Part shown: piece by piece, positions 34,764 through 46,829 of the stretch | How positions within the stretch are numbered: the first letter of the stretch is position 1 | How the letters are laid out: each line of letters opens with the position of its first letter | Source of the DNA: Omphiscola glabra | Lineage: Eukaryota; Mollusca; Gastropoda; Lymnaeidae | Reading direction: 5' to 3' | NCBI GenBank assembly: GCA_964017045.1 | Contig: OZ024794.1 | Location: forward strand, 33,387,682 to 33,451,681 | DNA length: 64,000 bases | Program-made: the position numbers and the translations under genes | The notes under the pieces: generated by a model | What the model was told of the DNA's origin: nothing | The model's database searches: none | The model's input: only the letters and a program-made list of their open reading frames with translations

Positions 34764-35742
34764 AGTTGGCCATGAAACCATGAATAGTTGGCCTGAAACC
34801 ATTAATAGTTGGCCATGAAACCATAAATAGTTGACCATGAAACCATGAATAGTTGGCCATGAAACCATGAATAGTTGGCCATAAAACCGTGAATAGTGGT
34901 CCATTAAAACCATAAATAGTTGACCATGAAACCATGAATTGTTGGCCATGAAACCATGAATAGTTGGCCATGAAACCATGAATAGTTGGCCATGAAAACA
35001 TGAAGAGTTGGCCATGAAACCATGAATAGTTGGCCATGAAACCATGAATATTTGGCCATGAAACCATGAATAGTTGGCCATGAAATCATAAATAGTTGGC
35101 CATGAAACAATGAATATTTGGCCATGAAATCATAAAAAGGTTGCCATGAAACCATGAATATTTGACCACGAAACCATGAACATTTGGCCATGAAATCATG
35201 AATAGTTGGCCACGAAACCATGAATATTTGACCATGAAACCATGAATATTTGGCCATGAAACCATGAATAGTTTGCAATGTAACCATGAATAGTTGGCCA
35301 TAAAACCATGAATAGTTGGCCATGAAACCATGAATATTTGGCCATGAAACCATTAATAGTTGGCCATGAAACCATGAGTATTTGACCATGAAACCATAAA
35401 TAGTTGGCCATGAAACCATGAATAGTCGATCATGATACCATGAATATTTGGCCATGAAACCATGAATATTTGGCCATGAAACCATGAATAGTTGGCCATG
35501 AAACCTTGAATATTTGGACATGAAACCATGAATAGTTGGACACGAAACCATGAATAGTTGGCCATGAAACCATGAATATTTGGCCATGAAATCATAAATA
35601 AGTTGCCATGAAACCATGAATAGTTGCCATGAAAACATGAATAGTTGGCCATGAAACCATGAAGAGTTGGCAATGAAACCATGAAGAGTTGGCCATGAAA
35701 CCATGAAGAGTTGGCCATGAAACCATGAAGAGTTGGCCACGA
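34764..35742 (+). repeat. 22-bp minisatellite, about 44 copies
   Basis: Unit of 22 bp containing GTTGGCCATGAAACCATGAA. Three units equal 66 bp, so one minus-strand frame reads a 22-residue aromatic period (FMVSWPTIHGFMANYSWFHG and so on) for up to 286 codons. Frames are open only because the unit has few stop-forming triplets. Single-base losses shift the frame at several points, and the deduced peptide continues in another frame, which argues against selection on a protein. Confidence 0.95.
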
Positions 35743-35789
35743 AACGGAGAAAAAAAAACTCCATTAAAAGTAAAAATATCAGACTTTAA

Positions 35790-35852
35790 CAACTCCCCCC
35801 CCCCCCGAAACCCCCAGGGGTACGCGCACCACAGGTTGGGAACCGCTGGTAT
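35790..35852 (-). mobile_element. Truncated hAT-like element end
   Basis: On minus the segment starts CAGCGGTTCCCAACC, then TGTGGTGCGCGTACCCC and a long G run. This is the terminal repeat style of the CAGNGGTT family, but the other end is missing. Confidence 0.6.
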
Positions 35853-37368
35853 AGAGTGTAGAGTAACATGGGCTCAAAGAATGTATTCCTCCAACCACGA
35901 AAGACAGACATTCTAACCAACTCCACCCATGATGTGTTTTTTTTAAAAATATATAAATAGATTGTTTAAAAGGGAAACGAATTAATCCGGCTTTTAACGA
36001 ATTAACCCGGCATAGTTTGTATCCCAAATATGGTCTATAAAAAGGTCGTTGTTTTAACAATTATCACCGAGACCTTGTGGTGTTCAGCTGTTGAACATAG
36101 GTTCATTGCCTACGGACACCTTGGGTCGGGAAACTTAGAAGCCACATGCAAACAAAGAAATAGTTGGCATGTCAAAGCTATGCATTGGAAAAAAAACACT
36201 AAAGAATATTAGAGTGAGATGATTGACCTGGATTGTAACAGAATGTCAATTTTTTTATAGAGTGTCCTGGCGTGTCGTGTAATGCCATGGAGGCGTCACA
36301 CAGTGTCACTGAAATGGTGAGTCTGTTGTGAGTGTCTTGGCATATCATGGAATGTCCGTTCGCGTCATGGAGTGTCTCACAGTATCACTGAGATGGTGAG
36401 TCTCTCGTCGTGTCATAGATAATCACTATTTAATTACCCTATTATGTCATAATACCGACATATGGTTACGCGTTAGTTTTAAAATATCAACAAAGATTTA
36501 ATTCAGTACGCGAAATTTCAGCCAACATTAACATCTTTATTATTTTTTTTTAAATTTAGACAATACGAATATTTTCGCTTCTTCAAACCTGCATTAATTA
36601 ATTTATTTTCAAAACTCCGTATTACTGACTGCATGATTATGTGTATATATTATAGTGTAATTTTTTTTTCTTTTACTCTCACAGAGGGTAGACATAACGA
36701 CTTGAAGAGAGTGAAAAGTTCGATGTGTAAAATTTAAAAGTACAAAAAGAACACATTCATTATAACGAAAATGGAGAGTTTAACAGATCGATTTCGGTGT
36801 GGAAATAGATGACGGAATGGAAAGTGACAGTTGACCACCGAAGACATTTATCTCGTTCTAAATGTCAAGGCCACAAAGAAGTCATTCAAACTTCCGGGCA
36901 TGCCTCCCCACGCTAAAATCGCGATGTCTACTATAAACAAATACTGTTTTAGAAGGCATTGCAACCCCTTGTGAAATAGGATCTAATAACGTCACACCAG
37001 GCTACTAGTCCGAGGATCCTTGAGAATTGAGAATAAGTAATTGTTTTATATAAAAAAATATCCTCAAAAAGACAGAAATCGGTTTAGCCCTCCGAAAGAC
37101 TGAAAATAAAATGGATCGATACCGACCAAATGTTTTAATTTTTTTTTTTCTTTTTTTTTTTTTTTTTAAAAGAAATGTGCCCGGCTAGGTGGGTGGAATG
37201 AACGGTTTGATCGAGTACGAGTACCATCAATTTCCATAATCGATATCAATGCACCTCGGTGACTTGTTAAATAAAAAAAATATTAAAAAACGGCCAGAAA
37301 CAGCACAGCCGTGCTATAAATAGCACAGTCAGGATCGCTGTGCCACCGTCAACGATCTAGTGATCAAC
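35853..37368. other. Interval without a supported gene
   Basis: Two copies of an 82-bp sequence with GTGTC.TGGC.T.TC and CACTGA.ATGGTGAGTCT lie at 36259-36410. Near 37309-37325 the palindrome GTGCTATAAATAGCAC places a TATA-like core in a small cruciform. The rest is AT-rich and unrecognised. Confidence 0.5.
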
Positions 37369-37607
37369 GTGTATCGGATAATCAGAGTCGCGGGTAAAAT
37401 GGCGTGTATCGGATAACCGGAGTCGGGGAAAAAATGGCGTGTATCGGATAACCGGAGTCGCAGATAAAATGGTGTGTATCGGATAACCGGAGTCGCGGAT
37501 AAAATGGTGTGTATCGGATAATCGGAGTCGCAGATAAAATAGTGTGTATAGGATAACCGGAGTCGCGGATAAAATGGTGTGTATCGGATAGCCGGAGTCG
37601 AGGATAG
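37369..37607 (+). repeat. 35-bp minisatellite
   Basis: About seven copies of a 35-bp unit containing GTGTATCGGATAACCGGAGT and CGCGGATAAAATGGT. Confidence 0.94.
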
Positions 37608-37624
37608 AACTTAGGTAATTTCAC

Positions 37625-38180
37625 ACTACTGGTGCCGCGGTGTCTCACACGCCGCCATCTTGGTTGCCGCCACCCGTACAATTAAGAATAAAACGTTAAA
37701 TAATAATGAAAAAAAATTCCTAAATGTATCCCTAAGCCCAACCTGAACCCTAAATCTATCCCTAAACCTAACATGAACCCTAAATCTATCCCTAAACCTC
37801 TAAATAAATAATAATTAATATAATTTATTATAATCATATTTTTGGCTCATTAGCGTGTGAAATCACAAAGAGAGTAGGGGATACAGATGACATATCGTTA
37901 GTTTAGATAGAAATAGAGGACTAACAATGGCAAAGGTTATATCTACACAACTTCATAACATTGATGTGATAGTGTTACAGGATACGGTAAATGCGAAGTG
38001 ATAGCATCCACGTTTTTTACCATGGCCGCCAACTTGATTGCCGTGACCCGTACAATTAAGAATAAAACGTTTAAAAAGAATGAAAAAATGTCCTAAATGT
38101 ATCCCTAAACCTAACCTGAACCCTTAATATATCCCTAAACCTCGAAAAGATATATCCCTAAACCTAACTTGAACCCTAAA
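37625..38180 (+). repeat. Dispersed repeat block with duplicated ends and CCCTAAA-like segments
   Basis: Two copies of one sequence (37625-37800 and 38011-38180) flank a third (37806-38003). The flanks share CGTACAATTAAGAATAAAACG and then short CCTAAATCTATCCCTAAACC-like repeats that resemble degenerate telomeric CCCTAAA. The left copy starts with GCCGCCATCTTGG, a good YY1-type motif. The middle part recurs at 49654. The arrangement suggests a composite mobile element. Confidence 0.65.
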
Positions 38181-38316
38181 AAATCAAATCACGCTGGTCA
38201 CTGATACTGTGAAATAGCCAAGACTTAATGTCAACACGACGACCAAGAAATGCAGGACAGACCTGAAAAGTCAACACAAAATCAATCAAAATAGACCCGA
38301 GTCAAATGTGGAGTCG

Positions 38317-39325
38317 ACTTGAAATATAACCCAACATAAAGAACAGAGTTCAGTACTCTTCCAAGACACACTTGAAATATAAGCAAACTTAAAGAACAGA
38401 GTTCAGTAATCTTCCAAGACACACTTGAAATATAAGCAAACTTAAAGAACAGAGTTCAGTAATCTTCCAAGACACACTTGAAATATAAGCAAACTTAAAG
38501 AACAGAGTTCAGTACTCTTCCAAGACACACTTGAAATATAAGCAAACTTAAAGAACAGAGTTCAGTAATCTTCCAAGACACACTTGAAATATAAGCAAAC
38601 TTAAAGAACAGAGTTCAGTAATCTTCCAAGACACACTTGAAATATAAGCAAACTTAAAGAACATAGTTCAGTACTCTTCCAAGACACACTTGAAATATAA
38701 GCAAACTTAAAGAACAGAGTTCAGTACTCTTCCAAGACACACTTGAAATATAAGCAAACTTAAAGAACAGAGTTCAGTAATCTTCCAAGACACACTTGAA
38801 ATATAAGCAAACTTAAAGAACAGAGTTCAGTACTCTTCCAAGACACACTTGAAATATAAGCAAACTTAAAGAACAGAGTTCAGTAATCTTCCAAGACACA
38901 CTTGAAATATAAGCAAACTTAAAGAACAGAGTTCAGTAATCTTCCAAGACACACTTGAAATATAAGCAAACTTAAAGAACAGAGTTCAGTACTCTTCCAA
39001 GACACACTTGAAATATAAGCAAACTTAAAGAACAGAGTTCAGTAATCTTCCAAGACACACTTGAAATATAAGCAAACTTAAAGAACAGAGTTCAGTACTC
39101 TTCCAAGACACACTTGAAATATAAGCAAACTTAAAGAACAGAGTTCAGTACTCTTCCAAGACACACTTGAAATATAAGCAAACTTAAAGAACAGAGTTCA
39201 GTAATCTTCCAAGACACACTTGAAATATAAGCAAACTTAAAGAACAGAGTTCAGTACTCTTCCAAGACACACTTGAAATATAAGCAAACTTAAAGAACAG
39301 AGTTCAGTACTCTTCCAAGACACAG
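38317..39325 (+). repeat. 53-bp satellite-like array, 19 copies
   Basis: Very uniform 53-bp unit with CTTGAAATATAAGCAAACTT, AAAGAACAGAGTTCAGTA and CTTCCAAGACACA. After CAGTA either A or C precedes TC; by my reading the order is C A A C A A C C A C A A C A C C A C C. The non-random order hints at block duplications of two to three units. Confidence 0.96.
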
Positions 39326-39840
39326 AGAAACTGCCGCAAATAAAATAGCTGTATTCTTATATCAATTATCTTATAACGTAAACCTCAGGTACATGTTAAT
39401 TTAATGACTACGGTATGAATGAGAACAAATGTGCCCCGGTCATCCTCACAGCCCCCCCACCCCCCTTTCCCCAATAAAGAAATTTAAATAAAAAACAATA
39501 AAAAAATAAATTACCGATACAACACAAACAATCTTGTTTTCATACTACTGGAGAGAAATAGAAATCGATTTAGTTAAAATAAATAATTTTGATCGGTTTG
39601 GAAAAGGGGGGTGGGGTATAGTGTCTAGGCGAATACCCTTGTTAGGGGCCACTAGTTCTAGACTGAGAACCATGAAAGTGGAGTTTGCACATAACCCCGT
39701 TGAAGTTTCAATTACCAGAAGGCCCCCCCCCCCCTTTTTTTTTTTACACACACATCCACACAAACACAAAACCACATTAAAATTTTAATTTAGTTCTAGC
39801 CCCAATCTAATTCTAAAACATTCACTCACAAAAATACACT
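39326..39840. other. Gene-free interval
   Basis: No exon seen. A C run joined to a T run lies at 39723-39746. Confidence 0.5.
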
Positions 39841-40292
39841 GCTTCTTCTCCTATATGTTATCCCCACGCTGCTCCTACTCCTAGGTACTATCACCACAGT
39901 GCTACTACTCACAGCTACTATCTTCACAGTGCTCCTACTCCTAGGTACTATCTCCACAGTGCGACTACTCCCAGATACTATCAGCACAGTGCTACTACTC
40001 ACATGTACTATCTCCACAGTGCTACTACTCACAGGTACTATCACCACAGTGCTACTACTCACAGGTACTATCTCCACAGTGCTACTACCCCCAGATACTA
40101 TCAGCACAGTGCTCCTACTCCCAGGTACTATCTCCACAGTGCGACTACCCCCAGATACTATCAGCAAGTGCTACTACTCACAGGTACTATCTCCACAGTG
40201 CTCTACTCACATATACTATCACCACAGTGCTCCTATTCCCATGGCCATATACTATCACCACAGTGCTGCTACTCACAGATACTATCTCCACA
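39841..40292 (+). repeat. 30-bp minisatellite, frame-preserving
   Basis: About fifteen copies of a 30-bp unit containing GGTACTATCTCCACAGTGCT and ACTACTCACA. The decapeptide frame (VLLLTGTIST-like) stays open on plus. Deletions near 40170 and 40200 shift it without other consequence. Confidence 0.92.
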
Positions 40293-40639
40293 GATGACCA
40301 GATGGTTTGAAAATGATAAAGATGACGTCACTTATTTTTTACAAACAGAAACATGTAACAGCATTTACCAATCTCTCTTGTTACATACATCATTTACCAA
40401 TCTCTATTGTTACATACAGCATTTAAAAAAATTGCCAATATTTTCTGTGAAATTGTACACTGTAGGTAACGTCTTTTTTTTTAAAAAAAAAAGCTGATTG
40501 TAGGCCTATACTTCTACTCGTCACTTAAATTAAAACAAACCTTACGTCACTAATTAAATTCTTTTTTGTATTCATTTCCCCATCAAGTGTTAAAAAATTA
40601 TATTTAAGTCATAAAAAAATACGTGGTATTTTCTTCTAT

Positions 40640-41200
40640 AGTTTTTCCCCCAGGAATTCCAAGTATTAAGTGGACCGACACAGAAGCACAATTCCAAGAA
40701 ATACACAAAAAACTCACTGACACGTCTATAACGATACATTTATTTCTTCATCATAGTCCGTTGCGAAGAGCAAGAATCAGGGAGAGCACCTCTTCACGAG
40801 TATTAGAGGTCGCGTAAATCCGTTGGTGTGAGTGAAGTTTCCCCCACAGCAGTATCCCCCGTGAAAAAAAAACAACAAACTTGTCACTCAATGAAAGCAC
40901 TACGCAGATACAGACCTGACTTTCCTCACCCACGTTATTATACGCCACGAGACTGTCCACCTCACAAAGGGGGGGATAAACCGCCGAATAAGAACAATAA
41001 CCCAGCGATTAAATCGTCGCGTTAGAAACAGCAGTAGTGGCTGGAGTTTTCTTCAGCGTCTCTTTTCCCCCTGCCGTCGCCGCCGGCGCGTTGAGTCGTT
41101 GCGAAGATCGGCTGTGGTAGCGGGCAGGGGGGAGAGAGAACTCTGCGAGAAACAAAAACGCGGGGGTTCTGATACTCTTCAAGAGTTCACTCACTGTTGG
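40640..41200 (-). mobile_element. Possible solo LTR or retroelement remnant
   Basis: Moderately GC-rich block. On minus it shows TATAATAACG near 40935, a run of unusual coding-like sequence, and AATAAA near 40740 shortly after a stop, the order expected of a U3-R region. I cannot define TG/CA ends or a target duplication, so this is tentative. On plus, TTTTTCCCCCAG at 40646 could equally be a splice acceptor of an unknown exon. Confidence 0.2.
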
Positions 41201-41859
41201 TAAACTTTAGCAGGGTCGAAGCTGACTTGCCTCTTAGAAGTGCACCACAAATATCACTGAACACAGATCATCGCGTCTTCATGCACGCCTCCCAGCCAGA
41301 CAACATTTGTCTTCATACAGGCTCTGCAGTGACTGCAACCCTCATATTGTATTGTTTTTCAGATCCAGTACCCCCACATGGGGCCAGGTAGGCAACATCC
41401 CAAGGTTTAAGAACCCATTGACGAGGTCTTAAGAGACACCCCCCCACCCCCCCCAAAAAAAAACAAAAAAAAACTGGATATTTTTTCGACCAACAGTTTC
41501 GTTGAACATGATTTTAAAAAAAAGAAGCTTAAATACAATTTTATATTATTTCAAGCTACATTTTTAATATTCTGTTCAGTCTCAACCTACGTACATGCAC
41601 TTCTGACTTTAATCACAGCTTATAATTATCTAGCTACGTGCCCCTATGCTGGCTGTGCCCCTGCCCCCCCCCCCCCAAAATCAACCACGAATGTCTTCAT
41701 AACAATGTACATCGATTACTCTCTAAACAAGAAGTAGCTTTCATTTTTTTTAAAATATAAATTTAAACCAAAAAATAAATTATGTTTCGAAAGGAATAAT
41801 TTTTCAAACATATGAAATGGGTGCTGGCGAATGTTACTTAAATGCTTCACCCCCCCCCC
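41201..41859. other. Gene-free interval
   Basis: No supported exon. Mixed C/A homopolymer runs lie at 41440-41475 and 41663-41680. Confidence 0.5.
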
Positions 41860-42141
41860 TATCCCATGGACGTTTAGACCCCCTATTCCATGGACGTTGA
41901 GACCCTCTATCCCATGGACGTTTAGACCCCCTATCACATGGACGTTTAGACCCCCTATCCCATGGACGTTTAGACCCCCCTATCCCATGGACGTTTAGAC
42001 CCCCTATCCCATGGACGTTGAGACCCCCTATCCCATGGACGTTTAGACCCCCTATCCCATGGACGTTTAGACCCCCTATCCCATGGACGTTGAGACCCCC
42101 TATCCCATGGACGTTTAGACCCCCTATCCCATGGACGCTTA
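41860..42141 (+). repeat. 24-bp minisatellite with a higher-order pattern
   Basis: About twelve copies of a 24-bp unit containing CCCATGGACGTTTAGACCCC. A GTTGAGAC variant appears at units separated by five and then three positions, so the right half reads as 72-bp trimers. Confidence 0.94.
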
Positions 42142-42714
42142 GTCGTGTTTTTTACAACGTGCTCGACACAGTGCTGTGGACAAAGTTAGTCATTTAAGTT
42201 TAACAACAAAGGTGAGAACCAAAAATGGTCTGTCACGAAAACTGCATTCAGTTTCAGTCAGCGCGCAACTGTATCGAAAATCTAAACAGATACATTTTTG
42301 TTGTCTCCACGACGTATGGTACGAGATCCATCACTCGTTCAGCAGTAGCGGGAGAATCCAATTAAAAACGGACTTAAGGCAAACATCTGTTGTTATCTTT
42401 TTTTTTTCTTTTCTATAATTATAGATAAATTGCGTGGTCATGGCTGTCTTAGTCCCCCCCCTCCCCCCAAAACACACACACATTTGGGGGTGGGCAGGGG
42501 TGCCTGTCCACACGTAAAGCCAACACAACGTTGAAATCAACCGATTGGTCTGCCAACAGATCATATTGGTTATTTATTTCACAGGGACGTAACTCGCGAT
42601 CATCGTTTTAAATTATTATTGGGCTATTTATCTTTGAAAAGAACAAAAAGATTGAGCGTTAAATGGATCAGGGGAATGACTTGCCGTAAAATTTATTTTT
42701 GTCCGGGGGACAGA
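42142..42714. other. Interval without a supported gene
   Basis: A plus-strand frame at 42176-42418 (GTG start) has normal-looking composition but no recognised domain. Nothing else seen. Confidence 0.4.
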
Positions 42715-42766
42715 AACATACATACATACATATATACACATATATATATATATATTTATATATACT
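42715..42766. repeat. Compound CATA/TA microsatellite
   Basis: (ACAT)n followed by (AT)n. It overlaps the 3' part of a possible minus-strand exon. Confidence 0.9.
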
Positions 42767-42913
42767 CGTCTGCAATGTGCATGGCTTTAACTTTGAGCAT
42801 TTGCGAATAACAAATACCGAAAACTATTCCAACTCTCGTCTCAGTTAGTTCGGATAATCGACGATCTCCTGGAAAGAGCATTAAAACCCCGTTGATTTCC
42901 TGTTGACAGTTAT
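42756..42913 (-). CDS. Possible terminal exon, unidentified membrane-like peptide
   Basis: On minus, a long pyrimidine tract (CTTTCCTTTTTTTTCATTT) leads to GTTTTAG at 42914. A frame then begins NCQQEINGVLMLFPG, includes a hydrophobic stretch VGIVFGICYSQML, and ends IADEYI and TAA. The exon would need a phase-1 upstream exon, which I cannot find. The hydrophobic end faintly recalls a tetraspanin fourth membrane segment, but cysteine spacing does not fit well and I do not claim it. Confidence 0.2.
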
Positions 42914-42971
42914 CTAAAACATCAGTATTATTAAATGAAAAAAAAGGAAAGTATGCTACAAGGGAGAGCAC

Positions 42972-43597
42972 TAAATAATAATAAAGCTTACCTTACAAAA
43001 ATACAGTTGTGACCCTTGAAAAGCGGCCACAATGAAAAAATGTCCAGATTTTAGGCTGACTTGCAGCCAAATTGTTCATTGAAGATCAATTATTAATGGA
43101 AAGCATGTAGGAAAACGTATCGGTTACAAAACAATGTAAAGGATTTAACGTTGGATTGATTATTTTAAATTTGAAAGCAAACACAAAAATTGGGGATGGA
43201 ACTTAAATGGATTAATAAATATTATAAAACCTAATTTTTAATCACCCACAAATAAGGCCTTAAAAAGGAGAAGTGGTTGATGTAGCACTGGGCACTACCA
43301 ACCCCCCCCCCCTTCCCCAACACCCAAATGATGTTGCAAAAACTCCATTTTCATTTTGTTTTAAATAAATGGTTTTCTTTTATGTGCACTGAATCTTTAG
43401 TATGATTACATCATTGTATCTTTTTTCGTATGTAAATTAGTATGTGTTAATCATCGCTTACTTTGCTTACAGTATTTAACCAATAAGTATTTTTTAAGAT
43501 AAAAATTCAGCTTTATTCAAAGCTAATTCCAAAATACCGTAATTGAAGGAAATAATATATAGAGATACAGCGCTGTGATGTATACTATAGCTGCAGG
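42972..43597. other. Gene-free AT-rich interval
   Basis: No exon or repeat recognised; C run at 43302-43312. Confidence 0.5.
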
Positions 43598-45066
43598 GAC
43601 ACACACCTGCACAGTTGTGATACCGACCTACACAGTTGTGAAACACACCTGCACAGTTGTGATACCGACCTACACAGTTGTAACACACACCTGCACAGTT
43701 GTGATACCGACCTACACAGTTGTAACACACACCTGCACAGTTGTGATACCGACCTACACAGTTGTGACACACACCTGCACAGTTGTGACCTACACCTAAA
43801 GAGTTGTTACAAACACCTGCTCAACTGTGATATCGATCTACATAGTTGTGACACACACCTACACAGTTGTGGCACACACCTACACAGCTGGGACACACAC
43901 CTGCTCAGCTATGATACCGACCTACACAGTTGTTACACACACATAAACAGTTGTGACACACACCTACACAGTTGTGACACACCTGCTCAGCTGTGAGACT
44001 GAACTATACAATTGTTACACACACCTACACAGTTGTGACACACACCCACACAGTTGTGACACACCTGCTCAGCTGTGAGACCGAACTATACAGTTGTGAC
44101 ACATACCTAACATCTGTGACACACACCTGCTAAGCTGTGATACCGACATACACAGTTGTGACACTTATCTGCTCACAAGTGATACATATCTACACAACTG
44201 TAACACACACCTACACAGCTGTGACACACATGCTCAACTGTGATACAGACCCACACAGATGCGACACATACCTGCTCAGATGTGATACAGATCTACGCAG
44301 CTGTAACACACACCTTAACAGTTGTGGCACACACCTACACAGCTGTGACACACACCTGATCAACTATGATACCGACCTACACAGTTGTGACACATACCTG
44401 CTCAGATGCGATACATATCTACACAGCTGTAATACACACTCACACAGTTGTGATACACACCTACACAGTTGTGACTCACACCTACACAGTTGTGACACAC
44501 ACTTAATCAATTGTGACACACACCTACACTGTTGAGATACACACCTTCACAACATTAACACACACCTGCTCAGCTTTGATACCGACCTATACAGTTGTGA
44601 CATACACCAGCACAGCTGTTATACAGATCTACGCAACTGTAACACACACCTACACTGTTGTAACACACACCTGCTCAGCTGTGATAAAGACCTTTACAGC
44701 TGTGACACAACTGCTCAGCTTCGATACCGAACTGCACAGTTGTGACACACACCTACCCAGTTGTAACACACACCTAAACAGTTGTGACACACACCTACAC
44801 AGTTGTGACACACACCTATACAGTTGTGACACACACCTACACAGTTGCGACACACACCTTCTCAGGTGTGACACATACCTACAGTTTTGACACACACGTG
44901 CTCAGCTGTGATACCGAACTACCCAGATGTGACATACACCTACACAGTTGTGACAAACACCTACCCAGTTGTGACACACACCCACCCAGTTGTGACGCAC
45001 ACCCACACTGTTGTGACGCACACCCACACAGTTGCGACACACACGCTCAGCTGTGATACAGACACC
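43598..45066 (+). repeat. 21-bp minisatellite, about 70 copies, with 42-bp dimers at its left end
   Basis: Unit GTGACACACACCTACACAGTT. At 43598-43780 two variants alternate (CACACCTGCACAGTTGTGA and TACCGACCTACACAGTTGT), forming 42-bp dimers; to the right monomers mix freely with CTGCTCAGCTGTGATACCGA variants. Being a multiple of three, the unit keeps long Thr/Val/Asp/His frames open on plus and Cys/Gln/Leu/Arg frames on minus. There is no sign of selection on either. Confidence 0.95.
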
Positions 45067-45311
45067 CACACAATGCAGAACTGCTCTGCTACATTCAATG
45101 TTAATGTCGGCACTAAACGTATAACTCTTAAAAACTCTCCTATAATCTCTTATGCACCATCTGTGAACAGATCGAAAGACCCACTTTGGAATTTAAAATA
45201 ATTTTTTTTTTTTTAAATTTTATAAAATTCAAATTCAAATAAATAAAATCATCTTTGTTCAAAAACAAAGGAAAATAAAAAGCAACCAAAAAAAAACCAA
45301 GAAAATATTGT
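45067..45311. other. AT-rich spacer
   Basis: Nothing recognised between two arrays. Confidence 0.5.
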
Positions 45312-45888
45312 AGTACCTTTGTTATTCTACCATCGTACCATTATTATTCTACAGTTGTACCATTGTTATTCTAACCATTGTTACTTCAACAGTGTACCAC
45401 TGTTATTCTACATCTGTACCATTGTTTTTCTACCATCGTACTGTTGTTATTCTACCATTTTTAATCTATCGTTGCACCATTGTTATTCTACCATCGTACC
45501 GTTGTTATTCTACCATCGTACCGTTGTTATTCTACCATTGAACCGTTGTTATTCTACCATTGAACCGTTGTTATTCTACCATTGAACCGTTGTTATTCTA
45601 CCATTGTACCGTTGTTATTCTACCATTGTACCGTTGTTATTCTACCATTGAACCGTTGTTATTCTACCATTGTACCGTTGTTATTCTACCATTGAACCGT
45701 TGTTATTCTACCATTGAACCGTTGTTATTCTACCATTATACCTTTGTTATTCTACCATTGTACCGTTGTTATTCTACCATTGTACCGTTGTTATTCTACC
45801 ATTGTACCGTTGTTATTCTACCATTGTACCGTTGTTATTCTACCATTGAACCGTTGTTATTCTACCATTGAACCGTTGTTATTCTAAA
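45312..45888 (+). repeat. 22-bp minisatellite
   Basis: About 26 copies of a 22-bp unit containing CTACCATTGTACCGTTGTTA. Left units are diverged, the right two thirds nearly perfect; TTGTACC and TTGAACC variants come in runs. Confidence 0.95.
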
Positions 45889-46128
45889 AACTGTGTCTGA
45901 ATCATTCAATAGAAATTTCATTGAAATTCTTAAACTACAAGTGTCATCATGACCTGACATAAAAAAAAAAGTTATTGCATTATCTCCCCATCCCCACAAA
46001 CAAACTTTTAAAACACCAACCAGCAAATACACCAAACAGACACAGACATATATCTTAAAGCGTCATTGATTTAAGAAAATCCACTCATTGAGATCATTGA
46101 AAAAAATGTTACTGGTTGTTGGCACACA

Positions 46129-46245
46129 TAAACTGAAATAGATGGAAGTTAAACTGAAATAGATGGAAGTTAAACTGAAATAGAAGGAAGTTAAACTGAA
46201 ATAGATGGAAGTTAAGCTGAAATAGATGGAAGTTAAGCTGAAATT
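46129..46245 (+). repeat. 21-bp minisatellite
   Basis: Five and a half copies of CTGAAATAGATGGAAGTTAA plus one A. It lies about 600 bp downstream of the desaturase stop codon. Confidence 0.93.
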
Positions 46246-46554
46246 GTCAAGCAGAAAACATCAAGGTCTCATACAGGTGACCTATTTTTAAGAAAATATA
46301 ACAGGCAAATCAATACAGTACTCAGACCCTGATTCTCCGAGGATTTAATCTTATCACCCTTTGCCTGTAACTAGACAGTATCTGGTTGGAGTGTTACACC
46401 AAATAGAAAGGATACATGGTAAAATGTATTTGGTGCATAAATCTAAAACATTGTTTCTACTTTGTTGTCAGCTTCTTTGCATTGTAACATAGAAATATCT
46501 TGCTTCACTTTATAAAGGTTTTCTCCCTCTTCATTTTGTTTAGAACTAAACCCA

Positions 46555-46560
46555 TTTAAT
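46555..46560 (-). promoter_or_regulatory. Possible poly-A signal of the desaturase gene
   Basis: ATTAAA on minus, about 270 nt beyond the stop at 46830. No AATAAA was seen closer; the site is only a candidate. Confidence 0.3.
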
Positions 46561-46829
46561 TGCATATTCTATTTTCAACAAAATGAACATCAACATACAG
46601 AATAAATATACATATTATCTTAACATTAATCTGAAAGAATTTGTAGCAATAACAAAACAAAAAAAAAAGATAACATTGGAAAAAGAAATTTAAAAAAAAA
46701 AAAATAATTTAAACTTGCATTGAGCAGCATTTGTTATAAATATATCAGGTAACAAAATGAGTATCTGTTATACATGACTTTTTTTATCTTCAGCTCATTG
46801 GAACCAAACATTCTCATGGATACTTCGGA

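Noticed and set aside
38317..39325. CRISPR array
   Set aside because: Whole 53-bp unit is repeated without unique spacers, and the host is a eukaryote.
42756..42913. Tetraspanin C-terminal exon
   Set aside because: Only the hydrophobic end is suggestive; the spacing between the cysteine and the membrane segment does not fit, so I list it only as unidentified.
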